This document shows positions 45,487 to 55,235 of a stretch of DNA of 64,000 nt, piece by piece. Each line of letters begins with the position of its first letter. Positions within the stretch are counted from its first letter, which is position 1. The notes beneath the pieces were generated by a model. That model was not told the origin of the DNA, did no database searches, and was given only the letters and a program-made list of their open reading frames with translations. Origin of the DNA: Aliikangiella coralliicola. Lineage in GTDB: Bacteria > Pseudomonadota > Gammaproteobacteria > Enterobacterales > Kangiellaceae. A program made the position numbers and the translations under genes. The stretch covers positions 483,122-547,121 of the forward strand of contig NZ_ML660161.1 of assembly GCF_007004725.1 (NCBI RefSeq), written 5' to 3'.

Positions 45487-46622
45487 TGAGCGAGTTGGTA
45501 TTAACGGTAGAAAAACTGTTTGATGGAAATCACTTCCATGAACAGCAAACAGTTATTGTCAACGAAGGTCGTATTGTTTCAATTGAAGATACAGCATCAG
45601 GGGCTCAACCCGCTGGAGGAAATGGTAGTTTAGCGGGAACCTTGGTGGCGGGGTATATCGATGTTCAAGTGAATGGCGGCGGCGGTTATCTTTTTAATCA
45701 AAACCCCGACCTTGATACTATCAAGCAAATTGGCAAAGCACATCAACGGTTTGGTACAACGGGTTGGTTACCAACTCTTATTACTGACTCATTGGTTCAA
45801 ATGCAGCGAGCGGCAGACGCCATTGCCAAGGCTAGACTGGCTAATGTGCCTGGCGTGTTGGGTGTTCATTTCGAAGGGCCTCGTCTTTCTGTTGCAAAGA
45901 GGGGAGCCCATGCACAACAATTTATTCGAGAACTTAGTGAAGCTGAGCTGGAATTGTTCACGCGCACTGATCTCGGGAAAGTTGTTGTTACCCTTGCCCC
46001 GGAAACGGTGCCAAAGGAAGCAATTAAACAGCTTACGGAAAAAGGTGTAATTGTCTGCATTGGTCATTCTAGTGCAACCTATGAGCAAACTTCCGAAGCA
46101 TTATCAGCGGGCGCAACCGGGTTTACTCATTTATTTAATGCAATGTCACCGTTGACTTCACGTGAACCAGGAGTTGTTGGCGCGGCTTTGGAAGATAAGG
46201 AAAGTTTTTGCGGATTAATTATGGATGGTGTTCATGTGCACCCGGCCGCCGCAAAAGTGGCATTTAATGCGAAGCCCAACTTGATGTTAGTTACTGATGC
46301 AATGCCGCCAGTCGGCTGCGACGATGAACATTTTGAACTGGCCGGACAGCAAGTTTTACGTCAAGGCAACACGTTAACCAACAGCGAAGGAAATTTAGCC
46401 GGTTCTGCGTTAGATATGGCCAATGCGGTTAAAAATGCAAATCAGTTAATGGGTCTCAGCTTGTCTCAGGCGATTAACCTCGCAACAATTAATCCAGCAA
46501 GATTTTTAGGGATCGATAAAGAATATGGTTCTCTTGGCGTTGGTAAAAAAGCCAGTATGGTACTGTTGAATAATCAATGCGAAGTGGTTGCCAGCTGGAT
46601 TGATGGTGTTCAGGTCGTTTAA
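45486..46622 (+). CDS. nagA: N-acetylglucosamine-6-phosphate deacetylase
   Basis: This 378-residue amidohydrolase removes acetate from GlcNAc-6-phosphate. Motifs: GYIDVQVNGGGG near residue 60, HFEGPRLS (metal Glu near 124), GHSSATYEQ, FTHLFNAMSP with metal His, and LVTDAMPPVG with the catalytic Asp. Overlaps the preceding nagB-II stop by one base and is followed 26 bp later by the symporter. Canonical length and motifs. Confidence 0.93.
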   Translation: MSELVLTVEKLFDGNHFHEQQTVIVNEGRIVSIEDTASGAQPAGGNGSLAGTLVAGYIDVQVNGGGGYLFNQNPDLDTIKQIGKAHQRFGTTGWLPTLITDSLVQMQRAADAIAKARLANVPGVLGVHFEGPRLSVAKRGAHAQQFIRELSEAELELFTRTDLGKVVVTLAPETVPKEAIKQLTEKGVIVCIGHSSATYEQTSEALSAGATGFTHLFNAMSPLTSREPGVVGAALEDKESFCGLIMDGVHVHPAAAKVAFNAKPNLMLVTDAMPPVGCDDEHFELAGQQVLRQGNTLTNSEGNLAGSALDMANAVKNANQLMGLSLSQAINLATINPARFLGIDKEYGSLGVGKKASMVLLNNQCEVVASWIDGVQVV

Positions 46623-46648
46623 CGAGCCATCGATAAGGGGGAAACTTT

Positions 46649-48427
46649 ATGACACAAGATACAATTGCCCTCGATACATTCGATTATGTGATTATTTTTG
46701 GGTTTATTGGGCTCATAATCGGCATCGGACTGTATTTCACCAAACGAGCTAAGAGTACTAATGATTTTTTCCTCGGAGGAAGGAGTTTACCCTGGGTATT
46801 AGCTGGCACCTCAATGGTCGCGACAACATTTGCGGCAGACACACCACTTGCTGTAACCGAGTTAGTTAAAAAAGGTGGGATTGCTGGCAACTGGATGTGG
46901 TGGAATTTGCTAGCAGGCGGTATGTTAACAACATTTTTCTTTGCCAAATATTGGCGCCGCGCTGGGATAATGACTGATGTTGAGTTAATCAGCATTCGCT
47001 ACTCTGGAGCCGAAGCTCGATTTTTGCGCGGGTTTAAAGCCATTTATATGGGAGTTTTTGTTAATGCGTTGATTATCGGTTGGGTTAATCTCGCGTTAAT
47101 GTCTCTACTACAGGTTTTCTTTGGAATTTCGGCACAAGAAGCGCTTTTCTGGACACTGGGCGCAATGATTATCGTATTTATTTATTCTGGTTTATCTGGG
47201 TTGTTGGGCGTCGTTTATACGGATTTTGTGCAGTTCATAATCGCGATGACTGGAAGCATTGTTTTGGCGGTTATGGTCGTCACTTCTGAAAAAGTCGGTG
47301 GTATCGACGGTTTAAAAAATGCGCTACCTGCAGAAGCGCTGAGTTTTTTCCCATCTTTTGATAATGATGCTATCTCGACCGCCGGTGTTTTGTCGGTCGG
47401 TGTCGGCAGTTTTCTTGCGTTTCTGATCTTGCCCTGGTGGAACTCGTGGTATCCGGGGGCGGAACCTGGCGGTGGCGGCTACGTTGTGCAGAGAATGATG
47501 AGCGCAAAAGATGAAAAAAATGCCGTTTACGCCAATCTTTATTTCCAGATCGCACATTATTGTATTCGTCCATGGCCATGGATATTGGTCGCATTGAGCT
47601 GTTTAATTCTGTATCCACAGCTTGAGGAAACTGAGGCTCGGCTCGGCTATGTGATGGCAATGAAAGACTTTCTCCCTGTAGGGTTAAAAGGGTTGCTTCT
47701 TGCTGCTTTTTTCGCGGCGTATATGAGTACTACCGCCTCACAACTAAACTGGGGCGCAAGTTACATCGTTAATGATTTTTACCGTCCATTCATTAAAAAT
47801 GATGCTTCCGAAAAACAACTGGTCAATACATCCAGGATTTCTGTATTGATTATGATACTGGTTGCGTTCGGGGTAACCTCGCAAATTAATTCCATTGCTG
47901 CGGTGTGGAATTTTCTGCTACAAACTGGAGCAGGATTAGGTTTAGTACTCATTTTGCGTTGGTACTGGTGGAGAATCAATGCGTGGACAGAGATCGTTGG
48001 GACTATTGCGCCGTTTATCGGTTATGCGATCGTGACTTTTGGCCTCGCCAAATACGACGATCCTTCTTGGGGCCTACCCATCATTCAAAATCCTAAGGGT
48101 TTTTTATTTACCATTGTATTCACCATTATCAGTTGGCTAGTGGCGACTTTCGTTACCAGCCCGACTGACCAACAAGTATTAAAAGCGTTTTATGAACGTA
48201 TTCAACCAGCCGGTAATTGGGCGCCATTCCAGGTGAAGAAAAATGGGAATCTGGCTAAGCTCGGTTTGCTTTGGATTTCGGCAGTCGTTATGGCGTATAG
48301 CATTCTTTTCGCGACAGGTAGTCTTATTTTTAAAAACTGGAGTGAAATGTTTGTCTATCTTGGTGTGTTTTTAATGTCACTTTTTGCTGTTAAATTCCTG
48401 GCAAATCAGGTAAAAGTTTTTGAATAG
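46649..48427 (+). CDS. Sodium:solute symporter (SSS family), probable GlcNAc transporter
   Basis: This 592-residue inner-membrane protein has about 14 membrane helices. SSS-family features: TNDFFLGGRSLPWVLAGTSMVATTFAADTPLAVTELV at the N-terminus and FFAAYMSTTASQLNWGASYIVNDFYRPF, the sodium-site region of helix 8. GGGGGAA precedes the ATG. It is the last gene of the nagK-nagB-nagA run. It most likely imports GlcNAc or GlcNAc-bearing sugars with sodium, replacing the NagP permease of other marine bacteria; this is inferred from context. Confidence 0.85.
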   Translation: MTQDTIALDTFDYVIIFGFIGLIIGIGLYFTKRAKSTNDFFLGGRSLPWVLAGTSMVATTFAADTPLAVTELVKKGGIAGNWMWWNLLAGGMLTTFFFAKYWRRAGIMTDVELISIRYSGAEARFLRGFKAIYMGVFVNALIIGWVNLALMSLLQVFFGISAQEALFWTLGAMIIVFIYSGLSGLLGVVYTDFVQFIIAMTGSIVLAVMVVTSEKVGGIDGLKNALPAEALSFFPSFDNDAISTAGVLSVGVGSFLAFLILPWWNSWYPGAEPGGGGYVVQRMMSAKDEKNAVYANLYFQIAHYCIRPWPWILVALSCLILYPQLEETEARLGYVMAMKDFLPVGLKGLLLAAFFAAYMSTTASQLNWGASYIVNDFYRPFIKNDASEKQLVNTSRISVLIMILVAFGVTSQINSIAAVWNFLLQTGAGLGLVLILRWYWWRINAWTEIVGTIAPFIGYAIVTFGLAKYDDPSWGLPIIQNPKGFLFTIVFTIISWLVATFVTSPTDQQVLKAFYERIQPAGNWAPFQVKKNGNLAKLGLLWISAVVMAYSILFATGSLIFKNWSEMFVYLGVFLMSLFAVKFLANQVKVFE

Positions 48428-48466
48428 GTTTCTAAAGTAGTCGCCGACTTAAGAAACCGGATTATT

Positions 48467-48482
48467 GGCGCCGTAAGGCGCC
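48467..48482 (+). other. Short hairpin after symporter gene
   Basis: Two GGCGCC arms (48467-48472, 48477-48482) flank a GTAA loop, 39 bp after the stop. There is no T run, so it may be a 3'-end-stabilising stem instead of a terminator. Confidence 0.35.
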
Positions 48483-48641
48483 TGTAATTTATTTAAACTG
48501 GCCAAAAGGTAAGCAGCATTTTACAGTTGCTTTTTGACAAAAGTAACTGTTCTTAAACAACTTTGAAATATCTTAGTGCATAGCTAACTCGTATGTTAAG
48601 CAATAGAAACTTCCAAAAAAATTATTGATAAAACTTTATTT

Positions 48642-49766
48642 ATGAAGACAAGCAGTACAAATAATCGACTTCTTTCGCTGGACGCACTTCGCGGTTTCGA
48701 CATGATATGGATTTTAGGAGCGGAAGGAATATTCGCAGCGCTGTTTACTTTGACTGGGTGGGAGTTATGGCGAGTATTTGCTGAGCAATTTAAACATAGC
48801 CAGTGGCACGGAATTACATTCTACGATTTAATATTTCCGCTATTTATTTTTCTTTCTGGAGTGACTCTTGGGATTGCCGGAAAATCTCTATTAGGCGTAT
48901 CAACTGAACAGCGTTTAAAAGTATATAAGAAAGCGCTTTTAAGGCTACTATTATTATGTTTTTTTGGGGTTTTGTATAATCATGGTTGGGGGCAAGGCGC
49001 GCCGGTCGATGCTGAGAAAGTTAGATATGCGAGTGTCCTTATGCGCATCGGTGTAGCCTGGTTTTTTGCGGCATTAATCGTTTGGCATTGTAATCTAATC
49101 GCTCAAATTTCTATTGCCATCGGCATACTTTTAACTTATTGGTTTTTTCAGGTTTTCGTGGCTGCACCGTCAGGTTTTTCAGGAGAACTTGTTGCCGGCG
49201 AGTCATGGAACTCGTGGTTTGATCAGCATTTTCTCCCAGGTATTACCTATCAAAACATGTCTCCCGATCCCGAAGGAATTCTTTCTCATATTCCGGCAAT
49301 TGTGAATGCATTAGGTGGTGCTTTTGCCGGAAAAATTATTGTTCAATCAGCATTGCATACAAAACAAAAATTACTTTTTCTAACTGGGTTCAGTGCTACC
49401 TGCTTGTTGTTGGGTTACCTGTGGAGTTTGCTCTTGCCTTTAAACAAAACTTTATGGACAAGCTCTTTCACGTTGGTCTCTATTGGTTGGAGTTGCGTAC
49501 TGCTAATTATTTTTTACTTTTTGATTGATGTACTTAACTGGCGGAGAGTTGGAATGTTTTTCGCTGTTATTGGTGCAAACGCCATTTTGTTATACCTGTT
49601 ATCAAGCCTGTTTAATTGGCAATATTTTATAAATAGTTTATTGGGAGGACTAGTGTCGCGATTTGACAATTCTGTTGGTCCTTTATTAGCCATTGTTGCC
49701 TTGGTTTTAACGCAATGGTTATTGGCAAAATGGCTTTATGAAAAAAAGATCTTTATGCGTGTGTAG
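48642..49766 (+). CDS. nagX: NagX, membrane acyltransferase-like protein of GlcNAc regulon
   Basis: This 374-residue polytopic protein has about ten helices, a DUF5009/heparan-alpha-glucosaminide N-acetyltransferase-like family. Motifs: RLLSLDALRGFDMIWILGAEG and WHGITFYDLIFPLFIFLSGV. The family name NagX comes from Shewanella-type GlcNAc clusters; its exact reaction is unsettled, with transmembrane acetylation of glucosamine-type sugars or transport both proposed. It stands apart from the nag operon by 214 bp, and no operator palindrome was seen before it. Confidence 0.82.
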   Translation: MKTSSTNNRLLSLDALRGFDMIWILGAEGIFAALFTLTGWELWRVFAEQFKHSQWHGITFYDLIFPLFIFLSGVTLGIAGKSLLGVSTEQRLKVYKKALLRLLLLCFFGVLYNHGWGQGAPVDAEKVRYASVLMRIGVAWFFAALIVWHCNLIAQISIAIGILLTYWFFQVFVAAPSGFSGELVAGESWNSWFDQHFLPGITYQNMSPDPEGILSHIPAIVNALGGAFAGKIIVQSALHTKQKLLFLTGFSATCLLLGYLWSLLLPLNKTLWTSSFTLVSIGWSCVLLIIFYFLIDVLNWRRVGMFFAVIGANAILLYLLSSLFNWQYFINSLLGGLVSRFDNSVGPLLAIVALVLTQWLLAKWLYEKKIFMRV

Positions 49767-49870
49767 TTGAACGCATTTACGCAGAAAGTTAATAGTGACG
49801 TAAAATTTAAACGCTAAGTTATCTGTCCTTATTCTTAAACTGTACAAAAAAGTTACATTTTTCACTAGCT

Positions 49871-49899
49871 TTGAAATTAAAATCCATGTATTGTCTAAG
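49871..49899 (+). promoter_or_regulatory. Promoter of first TonB receptor gene
   Basis: TTGAAA (49871-49876) and TCTAAG (49894-49899) have 17-bp spacing. The operator core TGACA begins 11 bp after the -10 end, the same distance as in the second receptor's promoter at 57249. The surrounding sequence, TTTTTCACTAGC followed by AAATTAAAATC, is also conserved. Confidence 0.55.
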
Positions 49900-49906
49900 A
49901 GACTAA

Positions 49907-49926
49907 AAATGACAGCGTTGTCAAAA
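49907..49926. promoter_or_regulatory. NagR-type LacI-family operator upstream of TonB receptor
   Basis: The dyad has core TGACAGC|GTTGTCA, centred at 49916/49917, one mismatch from perfect. It lies just downstream of the promoter pair and about 130 bp before the receptor start. Confidence 0.8.
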
Positions 49927-50054
49927 AGATCAATAAAATAAAGATTTTAATCAAACTGAAATGATTTAAGTTAAGGCTAATTTTTGTTGGCTTCAATGTG
50001 AAAGTTAGCTTTTTTTTAAATCATTTAATTAAGGTACTAAAGAAGGGGGAGAAG

Positions 50055-52748
50055 ATGTCATCTTATCAATTTAGAAAGCGCTTGCTTGCGAGTAGCATCG
50101 CGGTGGTGTTAGGCACTAGCCTTTCAGCATCGGTGCTTGCAGCAGAGGAAGCAAATAAAACCGAAGAAAACGAAGAGACAGAAAACGTCATCTTAATTAC
50201 CGGTATTCGAGGAAGCTTGAAAACGAGCATTAACAATAAGCGAGCATCTAATGTTGTTATGGACTCGGTTACTCTTGAAGATATCGGTAAATTACCTGAC
50301 GCGAATATTGCTGACACTTTAAGCCGTATTCCGGGTATTGCTGTTTCAAAGCAGTTCGGTGAAGGCGCAACGGTTTCTATTCGTGGCGCAAGTAACCAAT
50401 TTACCTTGACCAATCTTAATGGTCAAAATATCGCCTCAACCGGTTGGTATTCACAACAAGCGATTGACCGTTCATTCAATTTCTCATTGTTACCATCTGA
50501 GCTAATTGCAGGAATCGACGTATATAAGAGTTCTCAAGCTAATATCGTTGAAGGTGGCGTTGGTGGAACTGTTGAAGTTAAAACTCACAAGCCGTTAAAT
50601 CTGAAAGCGAATACCGTTTTTGGTTCTGTTAAAGCTCAATACTCTGATGGCTCAGGTGAAACCGATCCGCAAATATCGGGATTATACAGCTGGAAAAATG
50701 ACGAAGAAACTTTCGGATTTTTATTTGCTGCAGCTAGTCAAGAATATAACCTTGAGAGAAAGGGTACTGAAGCACTTATTTCTTGGGGCGGGCGTGTTGC
50801 TGATGTTAATTTCCAGCAGGCGCGTGAACGATCTGCCTATGATTTAACGTTGCAGTTTGCACCAAATGACAGGTTTGATATGGCCTTGCATTACCTTGAT
50901 TTAGAATTAGGTGCGGATAGTGTTAATACGGCGAACTGGGTACCTCAAATTGGTGGAAGAGCAGATACTGATGGTTGTCAAGCGACTATCCCTGGTAATG
51001 ACGGTGCACCAGTTTGTGTTTTACGTACTACTACAGCTGCAGATGGGCAACAGCCTTTCTGGGATGTGCGCCCACGTAACGCAACAATGACATCAGAGAC
51101 TATCGATTTTAAAGCAACCTATGCTGGCGATACCTATGAACTTTCAGGGCAAATCGGAAAAACTGAAGCGAAAGGTGGAACCAACTTTGAAACCAACTAT
51201 GGTATTTTAAGTATTGATCCACAATTTGCAGCAGGCACAATTGATGCACGTGGCGACAGAGTAATCATGGACGTTCCTGGCTATGGCCCAAGTGATTTAC
51301 CTGGTGCTGGAGACTATGCAACTTGGGAAGGGTTACAGACTAGTCAGGTAGTTAGCCAACCCAATCTAGACGAAGAACAATATATGCAAGTTGATCTCGA
51401 TCTAGATGTTGATTTTGGGGCGATTAATAAATTGGAGTTTGGTATTCGCTCAACTGAACATGATGTTGAAATTAGAACATTCCGAGGCCAGTTTGCTAAC
51501 GGTGTGACCTTCCCTGATGCTTCAACCTGGGCAAGTGGAACATTGGAAGCTGGCTATGATGGTAGATATATCCCCGCGCCAAATGTTGCTGCAATGCTAG
51601 CTCATACTCGTGCCAATATGACTAGTCTAGATGAGGATTTATCTGGTTTCGCAACTGTCAATGAAGAGAACTTCTCCGCTTACGCAATGGCTTCATTTGA
51701 AGGTGATTACTGGCGTGGTAATTTTGGTTTCCGTTTTATCGATACTGAAATTAGCAGTGAATATTATGGACAAACATTTACTGGTGGAAATGTTGTTTTC
51801 AGTAGTAGCACTCAAACTGATAAAGCAAGCTATGATGATGTACTTCCTAGCATGAACCTCGTTTATCAATTGTCAGATGATTCAAATTTAAGATTCACTG
51901 CTGCAACGGTAGTTTCGCGTCCGAATTACGATGATTTGTTTGCTAATTTGGAAGTTAGTGGTAGACCTGATGATAATGTTCCAGGTAATGAAGCATTGAA
52001 TAAAGGAAATGTTTCGTTATTACCATATTCTGCCGACCAGTATGACATTTCGTACGAGTACTACTTCGATGATTCTTCTTTGCTCGGCGTGACACTTTTC
52101 CACAAAGAAGTTAGCGATTTTGTTCGCCCTGTTGTTGAATTAAACCAGTCAATTGGTATTGTTGCTCCTGACTTAGTTGGGTTGACTGCAGCAGAATTAG
52201 CTGCGCTTGGTTGTTCGTCAACTGACTGTTGGGATATTGAACGTTATGGCAACGGAAAAGGCGGCAGTATTTCTGGGGTTGAGCTTCAACTTATCCATGA
52301 CTTCGGTAATGGTTGGGGAACTGTGATCAACTACACTTATAGCGATGCAGAAACTGATCCTGGTAACTATGCAGATAGAAATCCTGCATTTAGTGATAGT
52401 TCAGAAAATTATGTTAATTTAGTCGCGTTTTATGAAGGCGAAAACTTCAGCGCCAGAGCGGCTTATAATTGGCGTAGTGAGTTCATGGTTAGAGAAACTG
52501 GTTTCTATGCTAACCGTCTTCATGACTCAATCGGGACTTTAGATTTGAACTTTGACTATCAAATCAATGATAATCTAAAAGCAGTGTTCGCAGTTGTTAA
52601 TGCAACAGGTGAAGATGACATTGAGACAGGTAACGATAACCCAGCATTGAATGGAAATAGTGGAGCGCCAAGATTTACTAATGGCTATCCAGTATCGTCT
52701 TACCAAAGAGACACGCTAATATCCTTGGGTATCAACTATAGCTTTTAA
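50055..52748 (+). CDS. TonB-dependent receptor, probable GlcNAc/chitooligosaccharide uptake
   Basis: This 897-residue outer-membrane receptor has a signal peptide ending SVLAAEE. A TonB-box-like acidic stretch (EENVILITGIRGSLK) is followed by the plug domain (about 60-180, with IADTLSRIPGIAVS and GGVGGTVEVKT) and a 22-strand barrel ending in the aromatic LISLGINYSF. The start at 50055 follows GGGGGAGA and matches the second receptor's MSS-QF-KRLL N-terminus; the upstream GTG at 49998 is rejected. The operator just upstream and the GlcNAc genes around it suggest chitooligosaccharide import. First gene of module 1 (receptor, halogenase-like, SapC-like, halogenase-like). Confidence 0.9.
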   Translation: MSSYQFRKRLLASSIAVVLGTSLSASVLAAEEANKTEENEETENVILITGIRGSLKTSINNKRASNVVMDSVTLEDIGKLPDANIADTLSRIPGIAVSKQFGEGATVSIRGASNQFTLTNLNGQNIASTGWYSQQAIDRSFNFSLLPSELIAGIDVYKSSQANIVEGGVGGTVEVKTHKPLNLKANTVFGSVKAQYSDGSGETDPQISGLYSWKNDEETFGFLFAAASQEYNLERKGTEALISWGGRVADVNFQQARERSAYDLTLQFAPNDRFDMALHYLDLELGADSVNTANWVPQIGGRADTDGCQATIPGNDGAPVCVLRTTTAADGQQPFWDVRPRNATMTSETIDFKATYAGDTYELSGQIGKTEAKGGTNFETNYGILSIDPQFAAGTIDARGDRVIMDVPGYGPSDLPGAGDYATWEGLQTSQVVSQPNLDEEQYMQVDLDLDVDFGAINKLEFGIRSTEHDVEIRTFRGQFANGVTFPDASTWASGTLEAGYDGRYIPAPNVAAMLAHTRANMTSLDEDLSGFATVNEENFSAYAMASFEGDYWRGNFGFRFIDTEISSEYYGQTFTGGNVVFSSSTQTDKASYDDVLPSMNLVYQLSDDSNLRFTAATVVSRPNYDDLFANLEVSGRPDDNVPGNEALNKGNVSLLPYSADQYDISYEYYFDDSSLLGVTLFHKEVSDFVRPVVELNQSIGIVAPDLVGLTAAELAALGCSSTDCWDIERYGNGKGGSISGVELQLIHDFGNGWGTVINYTYSDAETDPGNYADRNPAFSDSSENYVNLVAFYEGENFSARAAYNWRSEFMVRETGFYANRLHDSIGTLDLNFDYQINDNLKAVFAVVNATGEDDIETGNDNPALNGNSGAPRFTNGYPVSSYQRDTLISLGINYSF

Positions 52749-52774
52749 TTGATATGTAAAGGTATTGCTTAATT

Positions 52775-52811
52775 AGGCCCAGCATTTTTAATGTTGGGCC
52801 TATTTGTTTTT
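52775..52811 (+). terminator. Rho-independent terminator
   Basis: An 11-bp stem (52775-52785 with 52791-52801), loop of 5, then a T-rich tail. It separates the receptor from the halogenase-like gene, so the latter needs read-through or its own promoter. Confidence 0.82.
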
Positions 52812-52917
52812 GCTCAGTTCAATTTTTAAGACAATAAAAACAAACCAAAGAAATTAATTCTTCTATTTAATGTGATCTTTTTGTACTCTGAGCTTGAGTC
52901 GTATTTAGAGGAGTATC

Positions 52918-54465
52918 ATGGCACATATCGAAAATATCATGGTTGTCGGCGGGGGTACTTCCGGTTGGTTGACTGCTGCTATCTTAGCCAGGAAATTTCA
53001 CCAGAATCCCAATAGAAATATCCAGGTGACTTTGTTGGAGTCTTCTGATATCCCGACAATTGGCGTTGGAGAAGGCACTTTTCCGACGATGCTTAATACA
53101 TTGCAATACATAGGTATTGAAGAGTCGGAATTTTTAAAGAGTTGCCAGGCGACTTTTAAACAGGGCATCAAGTTTGTTGATTGGCTAAAGCCGCCATCTG
53201 GCGATCAGCATTCTCACTATTACCACCTATTTAACCCACCAGTGCTTGCTAATGGCGTCGACGTTACTCGAGAATGGCTAGCGTATGAAAAAGATAAACC
53301 AGGTTATTCTTATGCTGTATCCCCACAAGCTTATATTTGTGATCAAAATTTAGCGCCTAAGCGAGTTGATACGGGAGATTACCGCTGGAAAACTAAATAC
53401 GCTTACCATTTGGACGCCGGCAAGTTTGTTGAGCTGTTAAAACGGTTTGCAACAGAAAATCTTAATGTAAAACACGTCATTGCCACTGTTGGTCAGGTTG
53501 AACAAGAGCCAGAGACCGGAAATATTTCTGCGGTTGTTTGTGAACAGGGAATTCGTCGGGAAGCTGATTTTTTTGTGGACTGTACAGGGTTTGCCTCGTT
53601 GCTAATTGGCAAAACCCTAGATTCTCCCTTTGTGGACAAAAGTGATGTGTTGTTTGTTGATAAAGCAATCGCTATGCAAGTACCTTACCTTGATGAAAAG
53701 CAAGCAATTGCCAGCCACACAATTTCTACCGCTCATGAGGCCGGCTGGAGTTGGGATATAGGTCTTAAAAACAGGCGGGGTATCGGATATGTGTATGCGA
53801 GCAATTATACCTCGGGTGAACGTGCTGAACAGGTATTAAGAAACTATGTTGGTAGCCAGGCAGATAACCTGGATGTAAAAAAAATATCGATGCGTGTCGG
53901 CTACAGGGAAGAATGTTGGCGTAACAATTGTGTGGCGATTGGTTTTTCCGGCGGGTTCGTTGAGCCGTTAGAAGCAACTGCGATCTCAATGGTGGAAACT
54001 GGGGCAACCCTGTTAGCGGATCAGTTTCCTGAAGACGAAAATGCCATTCCCGCGATTGCTACTAAGTATAACCAGATATTCAAGTTACGCTGGGAAAAAA
54101 TAGTTGAATTCATAAAGTTACACTATTGCCTAAGCCAGCGGACTGATAGCCAATTCTGGATCGACAATGTAAAATCAACGAGCATACCGAAGGCTTTATT
54201 AGAAAAAATAAACCTCTGGCGTTATTTTCCACCGGTTGAAAATGACTTTGCAAGTCGTTTTGAAATGTTTACGCTAGCTAGTTACCAATATATTCTATAT
54301 GGTATGGAGTTTAAAACCGAGTTACAAAGCGCCTATCTCTCGGGCACTAGAAAGGAAGTGGCTGAAATGGTATTTTCTAAGATACATGAGCAAGGGAGCG
54401 TTGCTTTAAAGGATTTGCCCGACCACAGAGAGTTAATAGAAACATTGAACTCAAGCATTCGTTAG
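52918..54465 (+). CDS. Flavin-dependent tryptophan halogenase-like protein 1
   Basis: This 515-residue protein of the tryptophan halogenase (PF04820) family has FAD motif GGGTSGW near residue 10 and the catalytic-type Lys81 in QATFKQG, as Lys79 of PrnA. The WxWxIP motif reads W277-S-W279-D-I-G, with Gly replacing Pro. The PLE-x-T region is E349-P-L-E352-A-T-A, so the chloride-site Ser and Gly are both Ala. AGAGGAG precedes the ATG. Coded with a TonB receptor and SapC-like protein in a GlcNAc regulon, as in other marine and Xanthomonas-type sugar loci. True halogenation is uncertain; a different flavin oxidation is possible. Confidence 0.82.
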   Translation: MAHIENIMVVGGGTSGWLTAAILARKFHQNPNRNIQVTLLESSDIPTIGVGEGTFPTMLNTLQYIGIEESEFLKSCQATFKQGIKFVDWLKPPSGDQHSHYYHLFNPPVLANGVDVTREWLAYEKDKPGYSYAVSPQAYICDQNLAPKRVDTGDYRWKTKYAYHLDAGKFVELLKRFATENLNVKHVIATVGQVEQEPETGNISAVVCEQGIRREADFFVDCTGFASLLIGKTLDSPFVDKSDVLFVDKAIAMQVPYLDEKQAIASHTISTAHEAGWSWDIGLKNRRGIGYVYASNYTSGERAEQVLRNYVGSQADNLDVKKISMRVGYREECWRNNCVAIGFSGGFVEPLEATAISMVETGATLLADQFPEDENAIPAIATKYNQIFKLRWEKIVEFIKLHYCLSQRTDSQFWIDNVKSTSIPKALLEKINLWRYFPPVENDFASRFEMFTLASYQYILYGMEFKTELQSAYLSGTRKEVAEMVFSKIHEQGSVALKDLPDHRELIETLNSSIR

Positions 54466-54508
54466 TATAAAAAGCCTAGTCTTTAGTCAAATTTCCATTG
54501 GAGAATTC

Positions 54509-55225
54509 ATGCAAGAAAATATTGTTCAGTTAGATAAAGTCGAGCATTCTGATATTAAGCTCAAAAACAGTTTAGATTTAAAACGGGCGGGTTCAGGTAA
54601 TATGTCGCCGGTTATAGTTCATGAAATCCCTCAGCTTTCGACTCAGTTCCCACTGATATTTATTAAGAATAGCAATACCGGTGAGTTTAACTGGGTTGCA
54701 TTATTCGGACTTGAGTCTAAGCAAAACTTATTTGTTGAAAACGAAAAGTGGACCGGAAAAGAGATCCCCGCGATTATGACTCACGTGCCATTAGGCATGA
54801 CCACACTACCAGAAGACAACGATAAATTGTTGGTTGTAATTGATACTTTAAGCCATTTGGTGAGCAAAGATGAAGGTGAAGCACTATTCAATGAGAATGG
54901 CGATGAAACTGAATTTTTGAAAAAACGCATTCAAGCGATGCTTACTTATCAACACCACGCAAAAGTAACCAAAGAACTTATACAATTAATTGTAGAGCTG
55001 GATTTATTGGAATCAAAAGAGTTTTCATTTGAAATTGGCGGGGATAAGAAAAACCTCGGTGGAATGTACTTAATCTCAGAAGAAAAACTCAACAAATTGC
55101 CAGACGAGAAGATACTTCTTCTTCAGAAGAAAGGAGTTTTAGGAGCAATTTATCACCACTTTTCTTCTCTCCATAATTTCAAGTCGTTGCTAAATAGATT
55201 GAGTGAAAGGCAAGGAGCAGCTTAA
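54509..55225 (+). CDS. SapC-like protein (PF07277 type)
   Basis: This 238-residue soluble protein has the SapC-family profile: an N-terminal PVIVHEIPQLSTQFPLIFIKN block, LFGLESKQNLFV, FNENGDE, and a C-terminal LNKLPDEKILLLQKKGVLGAIYHHF. TGGAGAA precedes the ATG. The function is unknown; the family takes its name from the S-layer-associated SapC of Campylobacter but has no settled role. It lies between two halogenase-like genes with short gaps (43 bp and 10 bp), so it is likely co-transcribed and functionally linked. Confidence 0.78.
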   Translation: MQENIVQLDKVEHSDIKLKNSLDLKRAGSGNMSPVIVHEIPQLSTQFPLIFIKNSNTGEFNWVALFGLESKQNLFVENEKWTGKEIPAIMTHVPLGMTTLPEDNDKLLVVIDTLSHLVSKDEGEALFNENGDETEFLKKRIQAMLTYQHHAKVTKELIQLIVELDLLESKEFSFEIGGDKKNLGGMYLISEEKLNKLPDEKILLLQKKGVLGAIYHHFSSLHNFKSLLNRLSERQGAA

Positions 55226-55235
55226 GCAAAGCATT

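Noticed and set aside
49998-50054. GTG start for the first TonB receptor
   Set aside because: It would place about 19 residues before a typical signal peptide; ATG 50055 has a strong ribosome binding site and matches the second receptor.
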